Assembly: GCA_015058405.1 (NCBI GenBank)
Contig: SVCL01000056.1
Span: 23,709-87,708, forward strand
Reading direction: 5' to 3'
DNA length: 64,000 bases
DNA from: Clostridium sp.
GTDB taxonomy: Bacteria > Bacillota > Clostridia > Clostridiales > Clostridiaceae
The translations under genes were made by a program, and so were the position numbers. A model generated the notes under the pieces. That model worked only from the letters and a program-made list of their open reading frames with translations, did not search any database and was not told where the DNA came from. Below, piece after piece: positions 1 to 8,401 of this stretch (position 1 is the stretch's first letter; each line of letters starts with the position of its first letter).

Positions 1-933
1 ATAATGTCTTTATTATACATAGTGTTAGTAGTTGCAGCACCTGCATTAACAGGGATGGAAATAGCAACAACAGATATAAGCTTAAAAACAATAGTTCCAA
101 AGTTTGATTTTACTTATTTAACTACACTATCAATGTTAGTGTTTGCAGTAGGAGGCTCTGAAAAGATATCTCCATATGTAAATAATACTAAGAATCCTAC
201 AAAGGAATTTCCTTTAGGAATGATTAGTTTAGCAATAATGGTTGCGATTTCTGCAATACTTGGTTCTGTTGCAATGGGAATGATGTTTAATGCAAATGCT
301 ATTCCAAAGGACCTTATGATGAATGGACAATATTATGCATTTAAAATGTTAGGTGAATACTATGGATTAGGAAACTTCTTCTTAATAGTATATGCTTTAG
401 CAAATATGACAGCTCAAATATCAGCTTTAGTATTCTCAATAGATGCACCGCTTAAGGTATTATTAGCAGATACTGATGAAAGATATGTACCTAAATCATT
501 AACTAAGACTAATAAGTATGGAGCACCTATAAATGGATATTTCATGACGGCAATATTAGTTGGTATATTAATAATAGTACCTGCTCTTGGTATAGGTGAT
601 ATGAATACATTATTTAACTGGTTATTAAAACTTAATTCTGTAGTTATGCCTTTAAGATATTTATGGGTATTCTTAGCGTTTATAGCTTTAAAGAAAGCTA
701 AGGATAAGTTTAACTCAGAATATAAATTTGTTAAAAATGATAAAGTAGCTTTAGGTTTTGGTATTTGGTGTTTTGGATTCACAGCTTTTGCTTGTATAAT
801 GGGAATGTTCCCATCATCCATTGAAGCTTTTACTAGTGAGTGGTGGTTCCAAGTAGTACTAAATGTAGCAACACCATTTGTTCTTTTAGGTTTAGGACTT
901 ATATTACCTAAGTTTGCTAAGAAAGATAAGTAA
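1..933 (+). CDS. APC-superfamily amino acid permease, 5' truncated
   Basis: The reading frame is open from the first base of the window, so only the C-terminal part (about 310 residues) is present. It shows some seven hydrophobic segments separated by short polar loops, including a segment with GGSEKISPYVNNTKNPTKEF, a loop motif typical of the glutamate:GABA antiporter/YjeM branch of the APC superfamily, and it ends in a short basic tail (KFAKKDK). It is therefore likely an integral-membrane amino acid uptake or exchange protein. The substrate cannot be read from the sequence. An in-frame ATG at position 4 lies within the protein and is not taken as the start. A strong terminator follows. Confidence 0.8.
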   Translation: MMSLLYIVLVVAAPALTGMEIATTDISLKTIVPKFDFTYLTTLSMLVFAVGGSEKISPYVNNTKNPTKEFPLGMISLAIMVAISAILGSVAMGMMFNANAIPKDLMMNGQYYAFKMLGEYYGLGNFFLIVYALANMTAQISALVFSIDAPLKVLLADTDERYVPKSLTKTNKYGAPINGYFMTAILVGILIIVPALGIGDMNTLFNWLLKLNSVVMPLRYLWVFLAFIALKKAKDKFNSEYKFVKNDKVALGFGIWCFGFTAFACIMGMFPSSIEAFTSEWWFQVVLNVATPFVLLGLGLILPKFAKKDK

Positions 934-943
934 TTAATTATAT

Positions 944-1001
944 AAAAAAAGAATAAAATATATTTTTAGGTTTACTAAAGATGTATTTTATTCTTTTTTT
1001 T
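944..1001 (+). terminator. Rho-independent terminator of the permease gene
   Basis: AAAAAAAGAATAAAATA (944-960) pairs with TATTTTATTCTTTTTTT (984-1000). The stem is long and AT-rich and the right arm is itself the U-tract, so it could work on both strands. Confidence 0.75.
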
Positions 1002-1156
1002 ATATAAATGAGGTATTGAATATTTTTCTAGATATGTAAAAATAAATTTGGAGGAGTAATAAATAAAAATATATATTGTTATAAAAAATAATGATAAAGA
1101 TATATATTATGATATAATAAGAAATAATATATTAAAAATAAAATGAGGTAATTGGT

Positions 1157-1426
1157 ATGAATAATAGAGGTTTACAGACAGTAGTTTATATTCTTATAGG
1201 TTTGTTAGTAGTAGGTTTTATTTTTAGAATTTTACCATACCTTTTATTAGGTGGTATAGTAGCCTATGGAGCATATAAATGTTATAAGTTTATAGAATCT
1301 AAATTTGGAAATAAAAATCAAAAGAAATTTCAAGGATATACATATAATAATTCACCAGAACAAGTAGAAAACACTGATGATGAAGATATTAGTCAGGCTA
1401 TTGATGTGGATTATAAGGATCTTTAA
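1157..1426 (+). CDS. Small membrane-anchored hypothetical protein
   Basis: 89 residues preceded by a good AUGAGGUAAUUGGU-type ribosome binding site. Residues 8-40 form one or two hydrophobic helices (VVYILIGLLVVGFIF and the following Gly-rich segment), followed by a short basic/aromatic stretch (YKCYKF) and an acidic C-terminal tail (NTDDEDISQAID). It is not recognised as a named family. A small single-protein membrane role is all that can be inferred. It stands alone between the permease terminator and a LysR gene. Confidence 0.6.
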   Translation: MNNRGLQTVVYILIGLLVVGFIFRILPYLLLGGIVAYGAYKCYKFIESKFGNKNQKKFQGYTYNNSPEQVENTDDEDISQAIDVDYKDL

Positions 1427-1439
1427 TATATTTTTAAGT

Positions 1440-1466
1440 AAAAGGGGGATTTTTCCTCCTTTTATT
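1440..1466 (+). terminator. Short terminator-like hairpin
   Basis: AAAAGGGGGA and TCCTCCTTTT pair around a T4 loop and are followed by ATTT. It sits between the small membrane protein and the lysR gene; the pairing includes one G-U. Confidence 0.5.
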
Positions 1467-1483
1467 TGGTTTAGGGGGAAGTT

Positions 1484-2359
1484 ATGAATATTAGAAAATT
1501 AAAAATTTTTTATGCTACGGCAACTAGTTTAAATATGACAAAGGTAGCAAAAGAACTTTATATAAGTCAACCATCTGTTAGTCAAACAATACATGAAATC
1601 GAAGAAGAAGTGGGCGCAGTATTATTTGATAGAATTGGTAAAAGAATATATTTAACAGATGAGGGAGAAGTTTATTTAAATTATGTACGTAGAATTTTAA
1701 ATTTATATGAGGAAGCATCTGAAAGAATTAATAAGATGTCACATAAAGAAAGTGGAAAAATAAGAATAGGTGCCAGTACAACTATTGGTATATATATTTT
1801 ACCAGATATAATTAGACGATTTGTTGAAAAATATAAAGGTATAGAGATATCTTTGATAATAGAAAATACTGCAAATATTGAAAAACTTATTTTAGAAAAC
1901 AAAGTGGATTTTGCTTTTGTAGAAGGAAAAGTAAATTCAGAAGAGATAATTAAGGAGGAGATATGGAGAGATGAGTTAGTTTTAATTTGTAGTGACAAAC
2001 ATCCTTGGAAAAATAGAAAATTTATTTCTGCCGACGAACTTAAAAATGAAAAATTTATAATTAGAGAAAAAGGAAGTGGAACTAGAGAAGTAATTGAAAG
2101 TTATATGTACAATAATAATATTGAATATAAGGTTTTTATGGAGCTTGGAAATACAGAAGCTATTAAAAAGTCTGTAGAAGCTAATTTGGGTATCGGATGT
2201 ATATCATCAAAATGTTTAGATAATTTAGAGGAGCTTGGAAGGTTACATGCTTTAAGAATAAGAGATGGCAATATAGGAAGAGACTTATTATTGATTATGC
2301 ATAAAGATAAATTTATAAATAATAACATAAAAGAATTTATAAAGTTTTCTTATAAGTAA
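1484..2359 (+). CDS. LysR-family transcriptional regulator
   Basis: 291 residues, the normal length of the family. Residues 1-60 carry the winged helix-turn-helix (MTKVAKELYISQPSVSQTI, then LFDRIGKRIYLTDEG), and the rest is a periplasmic-binding-like effector domain (IRIGASTTIGIYILPDII). The sequence resembles the CysL/YwfK branch. It lies about 100 bases upstream of, and on the same strand as, a YeiH-type transporter gene, an arrangement known for YeiE/YeiH-like pairs, so it probably regulates that gene. Ribosome binding site AGGGGGAAG and ATG are well spaced. The effector cannot be deduced. Confidence 0.9.
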   Translation: MNIRKLKIFYATATSLNMTKVAKELYISQPSVSQTIHEIEEEVGAVLFDRIGKRIYLTDEGEVYLNYVRRILNLYEEASERINKMSHKESGKIRIGASTTIGIYILPDIIRRFVEKYKGIEISLIIENTANIEKLILENKVDFAFVEGKVNSEEIIKEEIWRDELVLICSDKHPWKNRKFISADELKNEKFIIREKGSGTREVIESYMYNNNIEYKVFMELGNTEAIKKSVEANLGIGCISSKCLDNLEELGRLHALRIRDGNIGRDLLLIMHKDKFINNNIKEFIKFSYK

Positions 2360-2460
2360 ATACTTATATAAAGTATTGAAAAATGTATTTTACCTTATAT
2401 ATAAACCATCTTATAATAAAAAAGCAAAATAAATATGCAGAATAATTATGAGGTGATAAT

Positions 2461-3470
2461 ATGAAAAAAATTAAAGATATTATGCCTGGATTTCTTGTAT
2501 GTTTTGGAATAGCATTATTATCTAAAGGGATTGCAATGTTTTTACCAAGTCTTGGAGCGGCTACTTTCGCCATTTTTATAGGTATATTATTAGGAAATAC
2601 AGTTTTTACTGCAGATATATATAATAAAGGTAGTAAGTTTTCAGAAAGTGAATTATTAGCATATTCAGTAGTACTTATGGGAGCTACCCTAAATTTAAGT
2701 GATATAGCCTCTGTTGGGGTTAAAGGAGTATTATTTATAGTAATACAAATGATTTTGACAATATCAGTTACATATATTATAGGAAGAAAGCTTAAGTTTA
2801 CTAAGAAGTTTTCTCTACTTATGAGCACAGGAAATGCTGTGTGTGGTTCATCTGCTATTGCAGCTGTTGCACCAGTTATTGATTCAGATTCTAAAGATAG
2901 AGCTTTATCAATTACTATGGTTAACATAACTGGTACAATATTAATGTTTGTATTACCTATTCTAGCATCTTTCTTATATAGTAATGAAGTGCTTAAAACA
3001 TCAGGTCTTATTGAAGGGATATTTCAATCAGTAGGTCAAGTTATAGCATCAGCTAAATTTATAAATGATAATGTAGTGCAAATGGCAACTATATTTAAGA
3101 TAATCAGAATAATTTTATTAGTTGTAGTAGTAATTACTTTTTCAAAATTTAATACTACAGAAGGAGATAAGTTATTTTCAAAGAAAGAATCTACTGAATT
3201 AACGGAAAAATTAAGGTGAGTATTCCTTGGTTTGTAACTGGATTCTTTATAGTAAGTATAATAAATACTTTAGGAGTGATTCCAACTTCAGTAGCTCATA
3301 CAGCTAAATTTGTAAGTGGTCAATTTGAAATTATAGCTTTAGCTGCTATAGGGATGAGAGTAAAGTTTAAAGACTTAAAAGAAGAAGGTCCTAAATCAAT
3401 GTTATATGGACTTTTAGTAGGAGCATGTCAAGCAATATTTGCTATTACTTTAATTAAGATATTATTTTAG
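2461..3470 (+). pseudogene. YeiH/UPF0324-family membrane transporter, single frameshift
   Basis: Two overlapping frames together cover a full-length UPF0324 (YeiH, putative sulfate/sulfite or organic anion exporter) protein of about 336 residues. The first 252 residues (2461-3219) end TELTEKLR-stop. The second frame resumes at SIPWFVTGFF (3216-3470), the conserved last third. Adding one A to the run in GGAAAAATTAAGG near 3204 would restore EKIKVSIPWFV without loss. The motif GNAVCGSSAIAAVAPVI in the first part is typical of the family. The gene may be a real mutation, an assembly error in a homopolymer, or a slippage site. Downstream of a LysR gene that probably controls it. Confidence 0.8.
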
Positions 3471-3503
3471 TTAATAGGGAAATTTGAATAAGATATATAA
3501 TTA

Positions 3504-3551
3504 ATGTATAATACATTCTATAATATAGAAGTATTATACATTTTTTTTTAG
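3504..3551 (+). terminator. Terminator before icd
   Basis: TGTATAATAC (3506-3515) pairs with GTATTATACA (3532-3541) followed by nine T. It closes the yeiH unit and lies directly upstream of the icd ribosome binding site (AGGGGGC), so it may also lie in the icd leader. Confidence 0.65.
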
Positions 3552-3562
3552 GGGGCAAATTA

Positions 3563-4771
3563 ATGGAAAAAATTAAAATGACTAATCCCATTGTAGAGAT
3601 GGATGGGGATGAAATGACAAGAATTGTTTGGAAGTTAATTAAGGATGAACTTTTAAATCCTTATATTGATTTAAAAACAGAGTACTATGATTTGGGGATA
3701 GAAAACAGAGATAAAACTGATGATGAAGTAACAAGAAATGCTGCATTAGCAATAAAAAAACATGGGGTAGGAGTTAAGTGTGCTACAATAACTCCAAATG
3801 CGGCAAGAGTAGAAGAGTATAATTTGAAAAAGATGTGGAAAAGTCCTAATGGAACTATAAGAGGAATACTTGATGGAACAGTATTTAGAGCTCCTATAGT
3901 TGTTGATTTAGTAGAAAGATGTGTTGCAAATTGGGAAAAACCAATTACTATTGCAAGACATGCTTATGGGGATATATATAGTGCAGCAGAAATGAAGATA
4001 CAAGGAAAAGGTAAATGTGAATTAGTATTTACTGCTGAAGATGGAACTGAAACAAGAGAACTTATACATGATTTTAATGAAGAAGGTATAGTACTTGGAA
4101 TGCACAATAAGTTAAGTTCTATAAAATCTTTTGCAAGATGTTGCTTTAATTATTCTATTGATACTAAGCAAGATTTAATGTTTGCAAGTAAGGATACTAT
4201 ATCAAAGAAATATGATCATACTTTTAAAGATGTATTTCAAGATTTATATGACAATGAATATAAGAAAAAGTTCGAAGAATTAGGAATAACTTATAGATAT
4301 ACTTTAATAGATGATGCTGTATCTAAAATAATTAAGTCTAAGGGAGGTATTCTTTGGGCTTGTAAAAATTATGATGGAGATGTTATGAGTGATATGCTAG
4401 CTAGCGCTTTTGGATCACTTGCTATGATGACTTCTGTTTTAGTTTCTCCAGAAGGAAATTATGAATTTGAAGCAGCACATGGAACAGTTCAAGATCAATA
4501 TTATGATTATAAGAAAGGTTTAAAAACATCTACTAATTCTATAGCTACAATTTTTGCATGGACAGGAGCTTTAAGAAAGAGAGGTGAAATGGATAAAAAC
4601 AATGAACTAGTTAATTTCTCTAAAAAACTAGAAGAAGCTTGTTTAAAAACTGTAGAAAAGGGAATAATAACTGGTGATTTAAAGGCTGTTACTAGAAGAG
4701 AAGATGTTAGAGTGGTAGATACATTTGAATCAATAAAAGAAATTAAGAAAACTTTAGAAGAGCTTTTATAA
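3563..4771 (+). CDS. icd: NADP-dependent isocitrate dehydrogenase
   Basis: 402 residues. It belongs to the type II branch shared with eukaryotic cytosolic/mitochondrial IDH, seen from the opening IVEMDGDEMTRIVWKLIKDE, the substrate loop SPNGTIRGILDGTVFR near residues 94-109, ITIARHAYGDIY, and the C-terminal nucleotide region EAAHGTVQDQYYDY. It converts isocitrate and NADP to 2-oxoglutarate, CO2 and NADPH in the cytosol, mainly for glutamate formation in anaerobes. No citrate synthase or aconitase is next to it, so it is a stand-alone gene followed by a yjdF riboswitch unit. Start ATG with AGGGGGC ribosome binding site. Confidence 0.95.
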   Translation: MEKIKMTNPIVEMDGDEMTRIVWKLIKDELLNPYIDLKTEYYDLGIENRDKTDDEVTRNAALAIKKHGVGVKCATITPNAARVEEYNLKKMWKSPNGTIRGILDGTVFRAPIVVDLVERCVANWEKPITIARHAYGDIYSAAEMKIQGKGKCELVFTAEDGTETRELIHDFNEEGIVLGMHNKLSSIKSFARCCFNYSIDTKQDLMFASKDTISKKYDHTFKDVFQDLYDNEYKKKFEELGITYRYTLIDDAVSKIIKSKGGILWACKNYDGDVMSDMLASAFGSLAMMTSVLVSPEGNYEFEAAHGTVQDQYYDYKKGLKTSTNSIATIFAWTGALRKRGEMDKNNELVNFSKKLEEACLKTVEKGIITGDLKAVTRREDVRVVDTFESIKEIKKTLEELL

Positions 4772-4774
4772 AAT

Positions 4775-4892
4775 AAGGTAGAGAGATAAAAACACAGCTT
4801 TGTTGGTAGTCAAAGCCTATAATTATTTATAGCAGTAACCTGCCCTCCTGGGGTTGTCCGTTCTCTTGGAATTTAAGTTTACAGGAGGAGAG
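4775..4892 (+). ncRNA. yjdF-motif riboswitch (azaaromatic sensor)
   Basis: The leader between icd and the yjdF-like gene contains the recognisable conserved blocks of the yjdF motif: GGTAGAGAGATAAAAACACAG, then CTGCCCTCCTGGGG and a downstream GTTCTCTTGGAA that can pair with the early AGAGA block, ending at the ribosome binding site AGGAGGAG. It precedes a YjdF/DUF2992 gene, the classic association. The class is known to bind azaaromatic compounds. Mechanism here is probably translational, since no terminator hairpin with a T-run is visible and the structure ends at the Shine-Dalgarno. Confidence 0.85.
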
Positions 4893-4896
4893 TTAA

Positions 4897-5310
4897 ATGG
4901 TAAAAACTAAACTTACAGTATTTTTTGAAGATCCATTTTGGGTAGGAGTATTTGAGGTGGAGGAAGGTGATAAGTATAAAGCTTGTAAATTCACCTTTGG
5001 TTCTGAACCTAGAGAGGATCAAGTTTACCTTTTAATTTTAAAAAAATTTTATAAACTAAATTTTTCAAAGGCAGAAAATTTAGAGGGTTTAAGAAAAAAA
5101 AAAATAAATCCTAAAAGGATGCAAAGAAAAATAAAAAAGGAAAGAGCTAGTCTTGTAGTAGGGACAAAAGCTCAACTTGCTATAAAAAAACAACATGAAG
5201 AAAATAAAGTTTTAAAGAAGAAAAGAAAAAAAGAACGAGAAGATATAAAAAAAGATTATATTTTTGAATTGAAAAAAAATAAAAAATTGCAAAAACATAA
5301 AGGACATTAA
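4897..5310 (+). CDS. yjdF: YjdF family protein (DUF2992)
   Basis: 137 residues. The N-terminal half opens VKTKLTVFFEDPFWVGVFE and contains KFTFGSEPREDQVY, characteristic of the family. The C-terminal half is very lysine-rich and probably helical (QLAIKKQHEENKVLKKKRKK). Function is unknown; the family is linked by its riboswitch to handling of azaaromatic compounds. The ATG is well placed behind AGGAGGAG. A terminator follows at 5331. Confidence 0.9.
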   Translation: MVKTKLTVFFEDPFWVGVFEVEEGDKYKACKFTFGSEPREDQVYLLILKKFYKLNFSKAENLEGLRKKKINPKRMQRKIKKERASLVVGTKAQLAIKKQHEENKVLKKKRKKEREDIKKDYIFELKKNKKLQKHKGH

Positions 5311-5330
5311 AAGTTTATCGATTTGCAGAT

Positions 5331-5372
5331 AAAAGAGTTTTACTGAGTTTTTAGTGAAACTCTTTTATGTTT
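5331..5372 (+). terminator. Terminator of yjdF
   Basis: AAAAGAGTTTTACT (5331-5344) pairs with AGTGAAACTCTTTT (5353-5366), then ATGTTTTTG. Confidence 0.8.
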
Positions 5373-5503
5373 TTGATAAGAAAATTTATTTTAAATATAA
5401 TAATTAAAATAAATTCATCATATATAAAATATAAACGTTAAATATACTAGTACCAGCCAATTTAAAATATTGGTATCTGCTATAAAAAATGGAATAATTT
5501 CTA

Positions 5504-5532
5504 TTTACAACGATAAATATATGTTATACAAT
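5504..5532 (+). promoter_or_regulatory. Sigma-A type promoter in the 5.37-5.65 kb intergenic stretch
   Basis: TTTACA (5504-5509), 17-base spacer, TACAAT (5527-5532). It lies in the roughly 340-base gap before the small gene at 5652 and would give a leader of about 115 bases. A weak hairpin with TACCA/TGGTA arms (about 5451-5476) is the only other structure I see in this gap. Confidence 0.5.
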
Positions 5533-5651
5533 ATTACTGTAAAGATTTTCATTGTAGCATATTAAATGGAAATTGATAAAAGACAAACCTTTTTTGTAAA
5601 TGATATCATAAAAATAAATTTACTTAATATAATAAAAATAAGGGGGATATT

Positions 5652-5963
5652 GTGGGAGATATTATATTTAAGCGTGAATATGAAGAAGCTGATAATTTAG
5701 CAAAATACAATATTTGTATTAATAATGAAATAGTAAATACTATTGAAAATGGAAGTAGGAAAGTAGTTTCATTAAAGCCAGGTATTTATGATATTTCCGT
5801 ATCTTATAGAAGGTCAAAAGTAGAAATTAAGCAGGTTGAGATAAAGAAAAATGATACATTAAGATTAACTTGTGGTTCCAATTTAACTGGATTAAGGTTA
5901 TTGTTTAGTTGGTTTTTTGCTTTTGGAAAAAATAATATTTATTTAAAAAAAACAAAAGTTTAG
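5652..5963 (+). CDS. Small hypothetical protein with PEGA-like fold signature
   Basis: 103 residues, started by GTG behind a strong AGGGGG. It has alternating beta-strand pattern with a VVSLKPGIYDISVSYRRS segment (residues 38-55) like PEGA or DUF2846 surface domains, and a hydrophobic aromatic stretch near the C terminus (LLFSWFFAFG). No signal peptide. Family identity is not certain. Stand-alone gene with its own promoter upstream. Confidence 0.6.
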   Translation: MGDIIFKREYEEADNLAKYNICINNEIVNTIENGSRKVVSLKPGIYDISVSYRRSKVEIKQVEIKKNDTLRLTCGSNLTGLRLLFSWFFAFGKNNIYLKKTKV

Positions 5964-6019
5964 TGATATTTTTAAAAGGTTTAAAATATACATATTATGT
6001 AAAGTGAACTCGATATGTT

Positions 6020-6061
6020 AGATTTTAAAACCAATAGAGTATACTATTTGATTTAAAATCT
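6020..6061 (+). promoter_or_regulatory. Inverted repeat upstream of EIIC gene
   Basis: AGATTTTAAA (6020-6029) and TTTAAAATCT (6052-6061), ten-base perfect arms with a 22-base interval that contains TATACT. It could be an operator around a promoter, or a weak terminator of the preceding small gene. Confidence 0.4.
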
Positions 6062-6097
6062 TTCATTATATATTTATAAATTTAAGGGGGAAAAAAA

Positions 6098-7465
6098 ATG
6101 AGTTTCATGGACAAACTATCTGCAACACTTGAAAAATTTTTATTGCCAATAGCTCAAAAGGTTGGTAGTCAAAGACACTTAGTTGCACTAAGAGACGGAT
6201 TTATTGCTACTTTAACTGCTTCAATGGCTGGAGCTTTTGCCGTACTTATTAATTGTGTTTTTTTACAAAATGATTCTTTAATTGGGAAATTATTAAACAA
6301 AATTTCTTTTTGGTCTGATACTGTTCAACCAGTATTAGATGATTATATAATCAATATAGGTTGGGCTGTTCAATTAGGAACATTAAAGATAATTGCTCTT
6401 TTACTAGTAGTAACAATATCTTATTCCTTAGCAAAATCTTATGATTCAGATCCATTAGCAGCAGCTGTAATTGGACTTGCATCATATATTGCTTTAGTAC
6501 CTTCAGGCTTAACTGATAATGTATTTACTTTAAAAGATGGAGAAATGATAGACGGTGTTAGTGATGCACTTTCATTAAATCTATTTGGTTCAACAGCTAT
6601 GTTTGCTACCATAATTACTGCTTTTGTTGCAACTGAAATATTTGTTAGAATAACTAAAAAGGGTTGGGTTGTAAAAATGCCAGACTCAGTTCCACCAGCA
6701 GTTTCAAAGTCTTTCGCAGCTTTAATTCCTGGTTGTTTAACATTAGTTATATTTGGTATTGTATCAGTTATATTTAGATGTGGTATTGGAAAGGATCTTC
6801 CAACTTGGATTTCAGATACTGTTCAACAACCATTAATGGCATTAGGTCAATCACCAGCAACATTTATTTTCTTAGTATTTATTGCTCAATTCCTATGGTT
6901 CTTTGGATTACATGGTATGAATATAGTAGATGGTGTACTAAAACCAATGTATGAACCACCAATGTATGAAAATATTGACTTAGTATCTAAGGGTTTACCA
7001 GCTAAATATGCTTTAACAAGAAACTTTGTTGATGTATATGCAATGCCAGGTGGATCAGGTGGTACATTAGCATTAGTAATTGCATTACTTTTATTCTCTA
7101 AGAGAGAAGAATCAAGAGAACTTGCTAAGTTAGCAATAGCACCAGGATTCTTCCAAATTAATGAGCCAGTTATATTTGGTTTACCAATTGTATTAAATAT
7201 AACTTACTTTATACCATTTATATTGACTACACCATTATTATTAACAATAGCTTGGGTATTTACCGAGAAGATTCATTTTGCAAATTATATATGTCAACAA
7301 GTTCCTTGGACTTGTCCACCAGTTATATCAGCATTCTTTGCTACTAATGGTGACTGGAAAGCAATGGTTCTTGCAGCATTATTATTTGTATTATCATTAT
7401 TCATTTGGTCAATATTCGTTATTGCAGCTAATAAGATGGGTAATGGACAAAATCAAGAAGCTTAA
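6098..7465 (+). CDS. PTS EIIC, lactose/cellobiose (CelB) family
   Basis: 455 residues with about ten membrane segments. The opening SFMDKLSATLEKFLLPIAQKV, the GLHGMNIVDGVLKPM loop and the PGFFQINEPVIFGLPIVLN block carrying the sugar-binding Asn-Glu-Pro residues are typical of cellobiose/lactose-family EIIC (TIGR00410 type). It moves a beta-glucoside or related disaccharide across the membrane with phosphorylation by EIIB and EIIA. No EIIA, EIIB or glycosidase is encoded nearby, so the partners must be elsewhere. Followed by a terminator and then a DUF3284-like gene, a family often found near such PTS loci. Confidence 0.9.
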   Translation: MSFMDKLSATLEKFLLPIAQKVGSQRHLVALRDGFIATLTASMAGAFAVLINCVFLQNDSLIGKLLNKISFWSDTVQPVLDDYIINIGWAVQLGTLKIIALLLVVTISYSLAKSYDSDPLAAAVIGLASYIALVPSGLTDNVFTLKDGEMIDGVSDALSLNLFGSTAMFATIITAFVATEIFVRITKKGWVVKMPDSVPPAVSKSFAALIPGCLTLVIFGIVSVIFRCGIGKDLPTWISDTVQQPLMALGQSPATFIFLVFIAQFLWFFGLHGMNIVDGVLKPMYEPPMYENIDLVSKGLPAKYALTRNFVDVYAMPGGSGGTLALVIALLLFSKREESRELAKLAIAPGFFQINEPVIFGLPIVLNITYFIPFILTTPLLLTIAWVFTEKIHFANYICQQVPWTCPPVISAFFATNGDWKAMVLAALLFVLSLFIWSIFVIAANKMGNGQNQEA

Positions 7466-7480
7466 TTATAAAGTTATTAT

Positions 7481-7514
7481 AAAAAATGCATAAGCCTTGG
7501 CTTATGCATTTTTT
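7481..7514 (+). terminator. Terminator of EIIC gene
   Basis: AAAAAATGCATAAGCC (7481-7496) and GGCTTATGCATTTTTT (7499-7514) form a perfect 16-base stem with a two-base TT interval (loop includes closing pairs). Confidence 0.9.
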
Positions 7515-7561
7515 ATAAGTATAATAATAGAAAAAAGTGTAAAAAACGGGAGGTGCCTTAA

Positions 7562-8179
7562 ATGGCTTTTTCAAATTCAGCAGTAATAAATTATCCAGTA
7601 GAGAAGGTATTTAATGTTTTTATAAGAGCAGCTAAAAAAGATTTTCCAAAGTTTAATGCAGATAATCCTGTTGGTTTAAAAATTTCTAAAAAGGTAGGTT
7701 ACTATTCTTCACAAAGTGCAACATTAGAAGTTGAAATAGTAGGATATAAGAAAAATGAACTTTATGCTATAACTAGTACAAGTTCTGATAGAATATACTA
7801 TTCTACTTATAAATTTGAAGTTGTAGGTGAAAATAACACTAGAATTACATTAGAAGAATCAGATAAGAGTAAGGGATTTGTTTCGTATTTAAATGTAATA
7901 ATTCAAACACTTGTGTTTAAGGGCAGAGTTAAGAGGAGATTTACTTATTTTATAGAGAACTTGCAAAGAGAAATAGAAAGATTTGATGAAAAACTTGCTA
8001 AAACATCTAAGAATAAATCAGATGAAGAGGCAAAAGTTAAAGCTAAGGAAGAAGCTAAAAAAGCGGCTAAGTTAGCTAAAGAAGAAGCATTAAGACAACA
8101 AAAAGCAGCTGAAGAAGCAAGAATAAAAGCTGAAAAGGCTTTAAAAGAAGCAGAAGCTATGGAAGAAGCTCTTAAATAA
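7562..8179 (+). CDS. DUF3284-like protein with Ala/Lys/Glu coiled-coil tail
   Basis: 205 residues. Residues 1-140 look like a SRPBCC/START-type domain as in DUF3284: the opening SAVINYPVEKVFNVFIRAAKKDFPK, then an alternating strand region with ITLEESDKSKGFVSY. Residues 150-205 are a highly charged Ala/Lys/Glu helix (EEAKVKAKEEAKKAAKLAKE and repeats) that should form a long coiled coil. The function is unknown. Its place behind a cellobiose-type EIIC suggests a link to beta-glucoside PTS metabolism. Ribosome binding site GGGAGGTG. The MITE-like repeat at 8229 follows and may act as its terminator. Confidence 0.7.
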   Translation: MAFSNSAVINYPVEKVFNVFIRAAKKDFPKFNADNPVGLKISKKVGYYSSQSATLEVEIVGYKKNELYAITSTSSDRIYYSTYKFEVVGENNTRITLEESDKSKGFVSYLNVIIQTLVFKGRVKRRFTYFIENLQREIERFDEKLAKTSKNKSDEEAKVKAKEEAKKAAKLAKEEALRQQKAAEEARIKAEKALKEAEAMEEALK

Positions 8180-8228
8180 AAAATTAATATTACATTACAG
8201 AAGCTATTCTATTGTTAATTTTGTTGTT

Positions 8229-8310
8229 AAAAGGTCTGTATCAAAAGTCTTAAAGTAAAGATATTATAACATCTTTAGTATTTAAGTATTAATTTTGATA
8301 CAGACCTTTT
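8229..8310 (+). repeat. MITE-like palindromic repeat, copy 1
   Basis: Perfect 18-base terminal inverted repeats AAAAGGTCTGTATCAAAA (8229-8246) and TTTTGATACAGACCTTTT (8293-8310) enclose an inner hairpin (CTTAAA..AAAGAT / ATCTTT..TTTAAG). Related, longer copies lie at 53793 and 55770. No transposase inside. It may also terminate transcription. Confidence 0.75.
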
Positions 8311-8401
8311 AATGTGTATATGTATTTTTTTTCTTGTATAGACCTATATTAAGTAATATAATAATTCCTACAACAAAAGATAAAAAGGAGTGTTTGCCTT
8401 T

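Noticed and set aside
7278..7493. Plus-strand frame overlapping the end of the EIIC gene
   Set aside because: No ribosome binding site, lies in another frame of a conserved gene and runs into its terminator.
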